A stretch of 64,000 nt of DNA from Corynebacterium pseudokroppenstedtii (lineage in GTDB: Bacteria; Actinomycetota; Actinomycetes; Mycobacteriales; Mycobacteriaceae): the NCBI RefSeq assembly GCF_019754945.1, contig NZ_JAEUWU010000002.1:248001-312000 (forward strand), given 5' to 3'. The position numbers were made by a program, and so were the translations under genes. Under the pieces are notes generated by a model. That model was not told the DNA's origin and ran no database searches. It saw only the letters and a list, made by a program, of their open reading frames with translations. Positions 8,641-17,527 of this stretch are shown here, in pieces. Each line of letters starts with the position of its first letter. Position 1 is the first letter of the stretch.

Positions 8641-8713
8641 AGCCGCCTGTCAGAATCGAACTGACGACCTTCTCATTACGAGTGAGATGCTCTACCGACT
8701 GAGCTAAGGCGGC
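8641..8713 (-). tRNA. tRNA-Thr(CGU)
   Basis: The minus strand folds fully: acceptor GCCGCCT/AGGCGGC, D-arm GCTC/GAGC, anticodon stem TCTCA/TGAGA with loop CTCGTAA (anticodon CGU), and T-arm GTCAG/CTGAC with loop TTCGATT. Discriminator is U and CCA is encoded next (8638-8640). It reads ACG codons. The same neighbour order (tRNA-Thr beside holB) is known in mycobacteria. Its 3' end serves as one boundary of the 1.25-kb insert. Confidence 0.97.
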
Positions 8714-8821
8714 ATGAAGTACCTCGACGCATATTACCTGAACCAGTCGCGGGACCAAAACGTAGCCCTCACCTCGAGGTTCGTGCGATAAATTCCCGGC
8801 CCCGCCGCGACTTCCCTCGCC

Positions 8822-10192
8822 CTAATCAACAGGGCCGGTCACACATATTTGACGCAACCTGCCCACCATCGCGTCAAGGGCTCCTTCTTGCCGAACCCCT
8901 GAAGCGAGTAGCTCTCGCCCCATCCGGACCGCATCGACACATTGAAGTAGCTGCTCAGGCGTATTCCGTCGGGCCAGTTCAGCTGCGGTATTCGCATGGT
9001 CAGGGTGGATAGCGGGCACACCTCCGCCACCAGCATTAACGCTCACCATGAGTGCATCGCGGTACAGCCCCGCAATATCCATCAGCGAGAGATCCAACAG
9101 GTCAATAACCATTCGCGTTCGGCGGTTTTTCTGCTTCGTTTCCAGCTCCTTCATCGCGCCCGCACTCCCCCGCTGAGCTTTCGCCGCGCCACGCCCTTTC
9201 GCTCCGACGCCCAGGGCTTCCCGCAACTTCGCCAACTCAGCCTCATCCCGTTCAGCAGTGGCCGCCTCAGCTTCCTTCTTCGCCGACGCCACCAGCTCCC
9301 CGGTGTACAGATACGCGGCCCCGTCCTGATACACCTTTTCCGGGACCCGCAGTGCCCGTTGCCGCTGCGTGCGCGCCTGTTCGTCCGACGCCAACCGCTT
9401 GGCCCGTCCAACGTGCCCTCCCGACACAGACGCCGCCCAATCAATCTGCTTGTCGGTGAGCCCGAGGGCTGTGTCGTCGGCAAGAATGTGTTTGACCTCG
9501 TCTATTGAGGGCGTGGGGATGTAGACATGCCGGCATCGCGAACGGATCGTGACATGGACATCATCCGGGTCAGTGGACGGCGCGCAGAGGATAAACACCG
9601 TCCGCGGCGGCGGCTCCTCGATGGATTTCAGCAGGGCATTGGCGCCAGCATCGTTGAGCCGATCCGCATCCTCGACAATAACGACGCGCCACTGTGCGGT
9701 GGTGGGCATGCGCGACGCGGCTTCGATCATGTCACGCACCTGTTTGACCGGGATAACAACGCCTTCGGGCACGATCGTGACGATGTCTGTGTGCGTTCCG
9801 GCCAGGGCGGTTCGGCAGGCCTCGCATTGCCCACAACCAGGTGTTTCTTCTTTGCACATTAATGACGCGGCGAATGCTTTTGCAGCAACGGAGCGGCCCG
9901 CGCCGGGCGGCCCGGTGAAGAGCCAGGCGTGGGTCATGTGGGCGGATTGGTGCGCCGACGCAGGCTGGCTGGCGTGCGAGGCGTCCCCGGACTCAATAGT
10001 GGTCCCGCTACTGACGCTGCCCCCGCCTAGCTCGCTACCGCTATCCACACCGTTTCCACCAATGTCACTCCCCCGAGCAGTGATCTCACGGGCAGCGTAC
10101 AGAGCGTTGGTGAGAGTTTCGCGCACAGTTGGGGATCCCACCATCTGCCGCAGCAGTGGTGGTTCGGGGCGGTCGGTGGCGCGGGAATTCAT
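8822..10192 (-). CDS. holB: DNA polymerase III delta' subunit
   Basis: A clamp-loader subunit that helps load the sliding clamp. I use the ATG at 10192 (MNSRATDRPEPPLLRQMVGS), giving 456 residues; a start at the later Met is possible. Seen: a degenerate P-loop GPPGAGRS with Arg in place of Lys, as expected for a non-hydrolysing subunit, a four-Cys zinc module (CKEETPGCGQCEAC), the box VVIVEDADRLNDAGANALLK, the EEPPPRT motif and the SRC arginine-finger motif (IRSRCRH). An unusual Ser/Gly-rich stretch lies between the first helix and the P-loop. It is divergent from the adenylate cyclase gene. Confidence 0.9.
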   Translation of the reverse strand: MNSRATDRPEPPLLRQMVGSPTVRETLTNALYAAREITARGSDIGGNGVDSGSELGGGSVSSGTTIESGDASHASQPASAHQSAHMTHAWLFTGPPGAGRSVAAKAFAASLMCKEETPGCGQCEACRTALAGTHTDIVTIVPEGVVIPVKQVRDMIEAASRMPTTAQWRVVIVEDADRLNDAGANALLKSIEEPPPRTVFILCAPSTDPDDVHVTIRSRCRHVYIPTPSIDEVKHILADDTALGLTDKQIDWAASVSGGHVGRAKRLASDEQARTQRQRALRVPEKVYQDGAAYLYTGELVASAKKEAEAATAERDEAELAKLREALGVGAKGRGAAKAQRGSAGAMKELETKQKNRRTRMVIDLLDLSLMDIAGLYRDALMVSVNAGGGGVPAIHPDHANTAAELARRNTPEQLLQCVDAVRMGRELLASGVRQEGALDAMVGRLRQICVTGPVD

Positions 10193-10314
10193 GGGAATAG
10201 TGTACGTTGCGCCCCGGACATGCCATGCCGGCGATGTGCGCGGCCGAGACACCGCACGATATACCCGGCCGAGACACCGCCCGTCGCACCGATTGACCAG
10301 TTATCCTATTGATT

Positions 10315-11844
10315 ATGACTATTCAGGAGTATCTGCGGTGGCTTCGGGGGACGTCGTGGCCTTTGTATGCGGCCTTGGTACTTCTGGCTAATGTGGTCGG
10401 CGCGCTGGCGGTGGGGGCTTTCCTCCGGTTCTTGTTGCCCCTAGAAGAGCGCGACGATCTCACGGATTTTTCCAGTTCAGTGGGCGTTCTCTACGCGGTA
10501 TACTTCGTCACGGCCGTCGTGGCGGGCATCGGCTGCACTGTTTTCCTGTTTCAGTCGGTACTCAGGTGGCAGCGCCATCCTGACCGCTTCGATCCGATCA
10601 TGATCCGCCATCTGGTGCTGCGCATCCCCGCTTTCCAGGCGTTCCTGGGTGCGGCGCTGTGGCTCATCGGCGTGGTCATCTTCACTGCGGTGGCCACTAC
10701 TCGTTCCGCGAGCCTCGCCGTGTCGGTGTGCGTGACGGCTCTTCTGGGCGGTGCGCTGGTCACGATGCTCACGTATTTCATTGCGGAGCGTCGCGTCCGC
10801 CCGATCGCGATCGCTGCCCTGGCGGTGAACGCGGATCGCACCTTCCTGGAGCCGTCGATTAGCGGGCGTATTCGCCAAGTATGGGTAACGACGACGGCCA
10901 TCCCCGTGGTGGGGATTGTGTTGTTGGCGGTGGGCGCTCGCCAGGGCTTTTTCTCCAGCGACGCCGCGAGCCTGATGCCCGCGGTGGTGGCACTGGCGGT
11001 GACGTCGTTGGTTACGGGCTGGGCCGGCGCTGCGCTGCTCTCGATGAGCATCGCGGACCCCATTGATGAGCTTCAGGACGCTATCCTCCGCGTACGTCGC
11101 GGCGAGACGGATACCGACGTGCCCATCTACGACGGCTCGGAGATTGGTGTTCTGCAGGCCGGCTTCAACGAGATGATGCGCGGTCTGCGCGACCGCCAGC
11201 GCGTGCGCGATGTGTTCGGCCAGTACGTGGGCATCGAGGTGGCTCACCAGGCGATGGAGGAGAACCCGGTGTTGGGGGGTGAAGACCGTCTGGTTGCGGT
11301 GCTGTTCGTCGACGTGATTGGTTCAACGACGTTCGCGGTGAATCATTCGCCGGAAGATGTTGTGGAGACGCTGAATCAGTACTTTGATCGCGTCGTGGAG
11401 ATCGTGCACAAGCACCGCGGGATTATCAACAAGTTTGAGGGCGACGCTGCGCTGGCTGTTTTCGGGGCTCCGCTCCCGCTTGACGACATCGCTGGCCACG
11501 CGTTGGCGGCGGCGCGTGAGCTTCGGGCAGAGCTGCGCGGTCTGCGCCTGCAATCGGGTATTGGTGTGGCTGCCGGGCACGTTGTGGCTGGTCACATTGG
11601 TGCCCATGACCGTTTTGAGTACACGGTGATCGGCGACGCGGTGAACCAGGCCGCTCGGTTGACGGATTTGGCTAAGGACACTCCTGGCCGTGTTTTGACC
11701 TCTGCTGCGACGTTGCGTCGTGCGAATGAGGCGGAGCAGGCGCGGTGGACTGCGCTGAAGTCCGTAGAGTTGCGCGGGCGCAAGGAGATGACTCAGCTGG
11801 CACGTCCTATTCGCCCGACGCTGGCTGACCGCTCGGAGAGGTAA
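10315..11844 (+). CDS. cyaB: Membrane-bound class III adenylate cyclase
   Basis: It makes cAMP from ATP. The ATG at 10315 gives 509 residues; a TTG two codons earlier is less likely. Six membrane helices fill residues 15-250. A HAMP linker follows (SIADPIDELQDAILRVRRGE ... LQAGFNEMM), then the cyclase homology domain from about residue 320: metal-binding Asp in LFVDVIGSTTF, KFEGDAALAVFGAP with the second Asp and the adenine-region Lys, and VIGDAVNQAARL with transition-state Asn/Arg. All key residues appear present. It is probably the source of cAMP for the GlxR protein encoded further along this window. Confidence 0.92.
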   Translation: MTIQEYLRWLRGTSWPLYAALVLLANVVGALAVGAFLRFLLPLEERDDLTDFSSSVGVLYAVYFVTAVVAGIGCTVFLFQSVLRWQRHPDRFDPIMIRHLVLRIPAFQAFLGAALWLIGVVIFTAVATTRSASLAVSVCVTALLGGALVTMLTYFIAERRVRPIAIAALAVNADRTFLEPSISGRIRQVWVTTTAIPVVGIVLLAVGARQGFFSSDAASLMPAVVALAVTSLVTGWAGAALLSMSIADPIDELQDAILRVRRGETDTDVPIYDGSEIGVLQAGFNEMMRGLRDRQRVRDVFGQYVGIEVAHQAMEENPVLGGEDRLVAVLFVDVIGSTTFAVNHSPEDVVETLNQYFDRVVEIVHKHRGIINKFEGDAALAVFGAPLPLDDIAGHALAAARELRAELRGLRLQSGIGVAAGHVVAGHIGAHDRFEYTVIGDAVNQAARLTDLAKDTPGRVLTSAATLRRANEAEQARWTALKSVELRGRKEMTQLARPIRPTLADRSER

Positions 11845-11890
11845 AGCCCGGTACTCACTCGGTGGTCCCCGATGCTCGTTGCTGCTAGCT

Positions 11891-13597
11891 TTACTCGACG
11901 GTGGAGTGCCCGGGGAGTTTCTTGCGGATGACTTTGCCCATGGGGTTGCGGGGGAATTCGTCAACGAAGAAGACGTCCCGGGGGCGGTGCCCCTCGGAGA
12001 GTTCATTGACAACGTGCTCGCGGACTTCGTCTGCGGTGATCGGGTCGGTGCCTTGTTCTCTGATGATGTAGGCGCGAATGGCCTGGCCGTATCGGTCGTC
12101 CGCGACGCCGTGGACATAGGAGTCGTGGATCCGCGAGTGCGAAACAAGGGCGTTTTCAATCTCGATGGGGAAGATTTTTTCGGCGTATTGGGTAATGATG
12201 AGGTCATCCCCACGGCCGAGCACGTGGAGCATGTTGCCATCGGTGATGTACCCGCGGTCGTGCATGCAGATCGCACCGTTGATGGTGGGGATGTCGATGT
12301 CTTGGTCGGTGTACCCAGCGAAGAGGTCGTACACGGCAACCCAGATAAGGCCAATTTCGCCTTCAGGTACCGGGTTGCCGTCCTCGTCGCGGATGTCGAC
12401 GATTTCGCCGGGGTAGATGCGGCCACTGAGTGCGGTGTCCGCGGCGAGTTCTTCGGGCCGCGCGACGGCGATCGGGCCGGATTCTGAGCTTCCGTAGAGG
12501 TTGCACAGGACGGGTTGCGCTTCTGGGCCACCTTCTAGGCCGCCGAATTTTTGGTTGGTTTTTTCGATTTCATGCGCAGCCAAGGGGCTACCTGCTGAGA
12601 CGATGAAACGAAGCCCGTCAACGTGGTCAATTCCTTCGTTATCCATATAGGAGACGATGGAACGGAGCCGCGATGCAGCCGAGCACATCGCCGTGGCGTT
12701 GTAGTGCTGGATGTCGCGCAGTGTTTCTTCCGGAGAGAAGCCCCGTCGAGCAATGATGGTGGATTGCGTAAATAAGGATAAGACGAGGTTGGCCCACCCA
12801 TAGTCGTGGAAGAGAACACTGGTGAGGATGACAGTGAGGCCCCGCTTCCAGGGAATCCCTGAGGCTAATGGTGCCGCCCCTTGCGGCGACTTGAAGGCCC
12901 CACGGATCACGCCCTTCGGCATTCCGGTGGTTCCCGACGTCATAACAACGTGGAAGCCACGTTTCGGTCTTAAGGGTAGTGAGTCTGTTACTCGGGCCTG
13001 CCTGATGATGTCATCCATGGTCTCATAACGTTCAGCGTTGTCGGAGTTATCGACGTGGCCGAGGATGATGTCATATTTATCTGTGGCATCATCTGCGAGC
13101 ATGGGGAGGAATTCATCGTCCAGGATGAAGACGTCAATGTGGTTGAATGCCAGGACGTGCTCGAGCTGTTTTGCCGACGTGTTCGCGTTGATCATAAAGA
13201 TGTTGAAGCCCAGCATGTGGCGGCACGTAAGGGGGAGTATGGCTGCCCTACCATTGCGGGCTAAAACAGCGACGTTGGTGCCGGCCTTGACTCCGCGAGC
13301 CTGCAGGCCAAGGGCGAGGCGGTTGGTGCACTCCCAAAATTCGGCGTAAGTGAGCTCGCCGTCATCGTCAACGAGCCCTAATCGGTCCGGATTCATCCAG
13401 GCAGCCATGGATAGCATGGTCGTTTCCAGTGCTCCCCAGCGGTAGAAGCTTTTCGCTGCGGCGGCGATGTCGCCAGGCCCCATGGGCTCGAGGACCTCGA
13501 GGTCCTTGAGAATACGCAAAAAGTAGCCAAACTGCTGAAGTTTGACCTTAGCAGGTGCTCCGTGGTTAATCCGTGGAGTAAGCGTAAAATTTGACAA
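11891..13597 (-). CDS. Acyl-CoA synthetase (FadD-like), paralogue 1
   Basis: An ANL-superfamily enzyme of 568 residues that would activate a fatty acid with ATP and join it to CoA. It starts at TTG with AAGGA upstream. Seen: the phosphate-binding loop VMTSGTTGMPKGV, the adenine-region YGSSESG, the hinge region GRGDDLIITQYAEKIFPIEI and the catalytic Lys near the C-terminus in NPMGKVIRKKL. In the hinge motif Ala replaces the usual Gly before Glu. It is one of three related synthetases read in the same direction; its base composition is nearer to the core genome than the other two. Chain length preference unknown. Confidence 0.88.
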   Translation of the reverse strand: MSNFTLTPRINHGAPAKVKLQQFGYFLRILKDLEVLEPMGPGDIAAAAKSFYRWGALETTMLSMAAWMNPDRLGLVDDDGELTYAEFWECTNRLALGLQARGVKAGTNVAVLARNGRAAILPLTCRHMLGFNIFMINANTSAKQLEHVLAFNHIDVFILDDEFLPMLADDATDKYDIILGHVDNSDNAERYETMDDIIRQARVTDSLPLRPKRGFHVVMTSGTTGMPKGVIRGAFKSPQGAAPLASGIPWKRGLTVILTSVLFHDYGWANLVLSLFTQSTIIARRGFSPEETLRDIQHYNATAMCSAASRLRSIVSYMDNEGIDHVDGLRFIVSAGSPLAAHEIEKTNQKFGGLEGGPEAQPVLCNLYGSSESGPIAVARPEELAADTALSGRIYPGEIVDIRDEDGNPVPEGEIGLIWVAVYDLFAGYTDQDIDIPTINGAICMHDRGYITDGNMLHVLGRGDDLIITQYAEKIFPIEIENALVSHSRIHDSYVHGVADDRYGQAIRAYIIREQGTDPITADEVREHVVNELSEGHRPRDVFFVDEFPRNPMGKVIRKKLPGHSTVE

Positions 13598-13802
13598 ATC
13601 TACATTCCTTTAAGCCTTATCTGACAGCAAAATTAGGGAAACAGCTGCAGTGTTCAAATCGGAATGAGCGTATCAAGCGTTACTTTTTACCGCAAAATTA
13701 CTATAACCTGATCAAACAACTCTCAAATACTTCACATTTTCTACAACCGGAATTAGCCTACCTAATGCAGACACGGATAGCTAGTTATTTTAACTGTTCT
13801 AC
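13598..13802. other. AT-rich spacer between synthetase genes 1 and 2
   Basis: About 205 bases, clearly richer in A and T than the flanking genes. It should hold the promoter of synthetase 1 on the minus strand, but I see no firm -35/-10 pair and no hairpin terminator. Confidence 0.4.
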
Positions 13803-15503
13803 TTAATCGCTATATTCTTCCCCGTAGTGTGGTAGCTCGCGTTTAATAACTTTTCCAGCTGGTCCACGGGTGAAGTTTTTCACGAAGACGACATCTCGAG
13901 GAACATGCGCCTTGGAGAGGTGTTCTTCGACCCATTTTCTCACTTCGTCGGCATATGGCCGTTCTGATCCAGTATCGCGGATGACGTAGGCGCGAAGCGC
14001 TTGGCCGGTTGTTTTGTCGTCAGCGGCTAGTACGGTGACATCCTGCACTCCTGGCATTTGCATAATGCTTTCTTCAAGCTCGATGGGGTATATCTTCTCC
14101 CCATACTGAGTAATCACAAGGTCATCCGCACGGCCGTGCACATACAGCTTTCCATCGCGAACGACCCCGCGATCCCCCATTGGCCAATAACCTTTAATTA
14201 AGGGAATAGAGATATTGGGGTCTGTGTAACCAGCGAAAAGGTCGAAGCAGGAAATGGCGACGAGGCCTTCTTCCCCTTCTGGAAGCTCATTTCCTTCATC
14301 ATCGAAGATTTTGACAATGCATCCGGGGTAGATTTTTCCTGTCAGCTCCGGGTCTTTCACCAATTCATTTGCTGGCGCGACGGCAACGGCGGATGTTTCA
14401 CTGCTGCCATACATTGAGTACAGGACGGGACCGAATTTTTCATTGGCCCGCTTGATTTCATAAGGAATGAGGGGACTGCCGGAATTTGTAATGATTTTCA
14501 GGCCATCATACCGCTCCATGCCCTGTTCATCCATGTAACCAATGACTTCGCGGATGCGCGTTGCCGCCGTCACCCACATCGTGACGTCATACTTTTTGAA
14601 GTCATGAATAACCTGGCTTCCGGAAAAATGTCTGCGGGCTATGACAGTGGACTGGGCGAAAAAGGCAAACCCCATGTATGCCCAGCCATAGGCGTGGAAT
14701 AGGACCGCCGTTAAGAGAACGGTCATACCACGTTCTAATGGCATAGCATCTGCGACCGATGCGAAACCCTGGGGTGAATTCAATGGCCGACGCACCACGC
14801 CCTTGGGCGTGCCGGTGGTTCCCGACGTCATCACCACATGCATCCCTTTATAAGGCTTTTCAGGCAGCTCGTAATCGGCGGGAGCGGTGTGGATAAGCTG
14901 GCTTATCGATACGTAGGTGTCGCTCGCACCACTCTTGCTCGACGACGGTTTATCACGATGGGCTATAAAGACAGTGCGGTCCCGGGTCTTATCTGTCAGC
15001 AGCGGAATGAATTCTTCGTCCACGATGAGGGCGTCTACCTGGTGGAAGTCGAGGTACTGCTCGATTTGAGGTGCCGACGCGTTCGCGTTGATCATGAAAA
15101 TGTTGTAGCCAGCCATCTGACGTGCGCAGAGTGGAAGAATCGAACCACGACCATTAAGGGCCATAACCGCAACATTGGCACCGTCACCCAAGCCACGGGA
15201 GTGCAGAGCCTGAGCTAACTTATACGCGGAATCGTATAGCTCTTTGTATGTCAGAGTGCCGTCGTCATCGATGAGAGCCAGGCGGTTAGGAACTTGCCGA
15301 GCTCCTCGGGAAATTATAAAGCCTTCTAACCCGCCCCAACGCTTAAGATTCTTTAGATCCTTTCGGAGGTCAGCCCAACCATTGAACTTAACAAACTCTT
15401 TTTGGCGAGACCGCTTGAGGAGCAGGGCAAGCTGCTTGAAGATTTCCTTCTTGGAAAGTACCCGAGGAACCCGCGTTTCGAAGGTATAGGATTTAGTATT
15501 CAT
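13803..15503 (-). CDS. Acyl-CoA synthetase (FadD-like), paralogue 2
   Basis: 566 residues, ATG start. Family motifs: VMTSGTTGTPKGVVRRPL, MYGSSETSAVAVA, GRADDLVITQYGEKIYPIEL and the terminal catalytic Lys in GPAGKVIKREL. It is similar along its whole length to the synthetases on either side, including the shared N-terminal section before the adenylation domain, so the three arose by duplication. The gene is AT-richer than the chromosome around it, hinting at acquisition or relaxed base composition. Likely a fatty-acid CoA ligase; an acyl-AMP ligase role cannot be excluded. Confidence 0.88.
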   Translation of the reverse strand: MNTKSYTFETRVPRVLSKKEIFKQLALLLKRSRQKEFVKFNGWADLRKDLKNLKRWGGLEGFIISRGARQVPNRLALIDDDGTLTYKELYDSAYKLAQALHSRGLGDGANVAVMALNGRGSILPLCARQMAGYNIFMINANASAPQIEQYLDFHQVDALIVDEEFIPLLTDKTRDRTVFIAHRDKPSSSKSGASDTYVSISQLIHTAPADYELPEKPYKGMHVVMTSGTTGTPKGVVRRPLNSPQGFASVADAMPLERGMTVLLTAVLFHAYGWAYMGFAFFAQSTVIARRHFSGSQVIHDFKKYDVTMWVTAATRIREVIGYMDEQGMERYDGLKIITNSGSPLIPYEIKRANEKFGPVLYSMYGSSETSAVAVAPANELVKDPELTGKIYPGCIVKIFDDEGNELPEGEEGLVAISCFDLFAGYTDPNISIPLIKGYWPMGDRGVVRDGKLYVHGRADDLVITQYGEKIYPIELEESIMQMPGVQDVTVLAADDKTTGQALRAYVIRDTGSERPYADEVRKWVEEHLSKAHVPRDVVFVKNFTRGPAGKVIKRELPHYGEEYSD

Positions 15504-15588
15504 TGGCTGAAGACCTCTTCACCTTTAAATAGGGTTACACGGAAGAATTGCACTGGGGACTTATATTTTTCTTTACTATTTAAAATCG

Positions 15589-15629
15589 AAAAGGAACCGC
15601 CTGTCATTACAACAGAAACGGTTCCTTTT
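15589..15629 (-). terminator. Rho-independent terminator of the P450-synthetase 3 unit
   Basis: An 11-bp perfect stem (aaaaggaaccg / cggttcctttt) with a 19-base loop lies about 150 bases past the stop of synthetase 3. On the minus strand the stem ends in a T-rich tail, as expected for intrinsic termination. It separates this unit from synthetase 2. Confidence 0.75.
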
Positions 15630-15776
15630 CCAATTATTTTGACGCTTCACACCAGGAGCTATAATGGGCTATGCACGAATACCAAAGATCCGTATGGAAA
15701 TTTAGCTCATCAAAGTCCACTGGTGATATACGCCCAGCACCGCAATCACCAGCATAAGTCGAAATCAGGTTTGACT

Positions 15777-17495
15777 TTAAGATTCTGGAGCCGTCGAGTG
15801 ATCAGGCAGCTCGTGTCGGATAACTTTACCCATGGGATTTCTCGGAAAACTATCAACGAAAAACACGTCCCTCGGAACATGAGCCTCGGAGAGATGAGCC
15901 TTCGTGGTAGCACGAATATCGTCTGCAGTTAAATCGCTTGGCGCTACGCCCTCACTTCGAATCACGTAAGCCACGAGAGCCTGCCCATACTTCGGATCCT
16001 TGACCCCGTGTACGTGTACGTCACCAATCCGATCATCTCGAACGAGGAGATCTTCAATTTCAGATGGGAAAATTTTCTCGCCATACTGAGTAATTACCAA
16101 ATCATCGGCGCGGCCAAGCACATAGAGCTTACCGTCCCTAAAGTAACCCTTGTCGCCCATTCGCAACATGCCGTCAACTGTTCTCATCTTAATTTTCGGG
16201 TCTGTATATCCTGCGAACATGTCATACGTTGAAGCACAAACCTCACCAGTTTCCCCCTCCGGGACCGGATTACCATCTTCATCACGAATCTCAACACGAA
16301 CCCCGGGGTAAACGGCCCCTGTCAACGTGGGATCGTTTCCTAGCTCTTCAGCGCTCGATCCCGCCAGAATAGAGGTTTCAGTGCTTCCGTAGCCGTTAAC
16401 GAGGATACGTCCGAACTTAGAATTAACCTCTTCGACCTCATACGGCATTAAGGGGCTACCGGAGGAAATTATGAAGTCGAGACCGTTGACTCGCTCGATT
16501 CCAGCGTTGTCAAGGTAAGCACACGTTTCCCTCAGCCTCGAGGCTGCACTAGCCCAGCTGTCAATGTCGTACTTATCGATTTCCTTGATAACTCTTTCCG
16601 GATCAAATTTCCGCTGGGTAATTATCGTGGACGTCGTTAGCAAGCAAAGCACGAGCATTCCCCAGCCGTAAAAGTGGAACAATACGGAGGTAAGAAGGAG
16701 ACGCATGTTGCGGTGTAGGGGATATGCAGCCAATGCAGGAGCAACCCCTTGGGGTGACCTAAGCATCCGTCGCACCACGCCCTTGGGCATACCGGTAGTT
16801 CCCGACGTCATCACCACATGAACTGACCTCGGAGGATTCTTGGGAAGATTGTCTTCCCCAAAGCGATAAGCTGTTTCTGGGACCGAAGCGCCGTTGATGA
16901 TATCTTGTAACGTTTTCAGACCCTCATCGGCAGCGCTAAAGCCATCTTCTTCATATCCAATAATCACTTGGACCGTGGCTTTAGTTTTCTCTGTGAGGCG
17001 TCCGTAGAAATTACTATCAACAATAATTGTCGTGATCTCGTGAAACTCAAGAACTTTTTCGATTTGCTGTCCCGAGCTATTCGCGTTGATCATGAAAATA
17101 TGATATCCGACCATTTGCCGTGCAAATAGGGGGAGAAGGACATCCCGTCCATTTAAAGCCAGTACTGCTACATTCTGTCCCGCAACGACGCCATTATCCT
17201 GGAAACCATGTGCCAACCTTAGAGTTTCGTCGTAAAGCTCCTTGTACGTGAACTGACCTTTATCGTCGATGAGTGCCGTTCGGTCGGGATCCTTGCGGGC
17301 GCTTATCGCAAGATTTCCTGCTTCTAGGGCACCCCAGCGCTTTAGGAACTTCGCGTTTTCGCGTATTCCTCTTATGCCACCTAATTCGAAAACGTCAGTA
17401 CGCTTTACCTGTTTTAGGAAAAACAAAAACTGCTGAACTAACTGCTTTTTTGACACATGCAGATCAGTCTCGGGATGCAGGGTGTAGTCGGCCAT
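15777..17495 (-). CDS. Acyl-CoA synthetase (FadD-like), paralogue 3
   Basis: 572 residues with ATG and an AAAGGAG ribosome site. Seen: VMTSGTTGMPKGVVRRML, GYGSTETSIL, GRADDLVITQYGEKIFPSEI and catalytic Lys in NPMGKVIRHEL. It sits 32 bases downstream of the P450 fusion gene on the same strand, so the two are most likely co-transcribed and should share a substrate path: the ligase activates a fatty acid that the P450 has hydroxylated, or competes for the same pool. AT-rich like its upstream partner. Confidence 0.88.
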   Translation of the reverse strand: MADYTLHPETDLHVSKKQLVQQFLFFLKQVKRTDVFELGGIRGIRENAKFLKRWGALEAGNLAISARKDPDRTALIDDKGQFTYKELYDETLRLAHGFQDNGVVAGQNVAVLALNGRDVLLPLFARQMVGYHIFMINANSSGQQIEKVLEFHEITTIIVDSNFYGRLTEKTKATVQVIIGYEEDGFSAADEGLKTLQDIINGASVPETAYRFGEDNLPKNPPRSVHVVMTSGTTGMPKGVVRRMLRSPQGVAPALAAYPLHRNMRLLLTSVLFHFYGWGMLVLCLLTTSTIITQRKFDPERVIKEIDKYDIDSWASAASRLRETCAYLDNAGIERVNGLDFIISSGSPLMPYEVEEVNSKFGRILVNGYGSTETSILAGSSAEELGNDPTLTGAVYPGVRVEIRDEDGNPVPEGETGEVCASTYDMFAGYTDPKIKMRTVDGMLRMGDKGYFRDGKLYVLGRADDLVITQYGEKIFPSEIEDLLVRDDRIGDVHVHGVKDPKYGQALVAYVIRSEGVAPSDLTADDIRATTKAHLSEAHVPRDVFFVDSFPRNPMGKVIRHELPDHSTAPES

Positions 17496-17527
17496 AGAAT
17501 TTTCTCCTTTAATGGTCCATAAATCGA

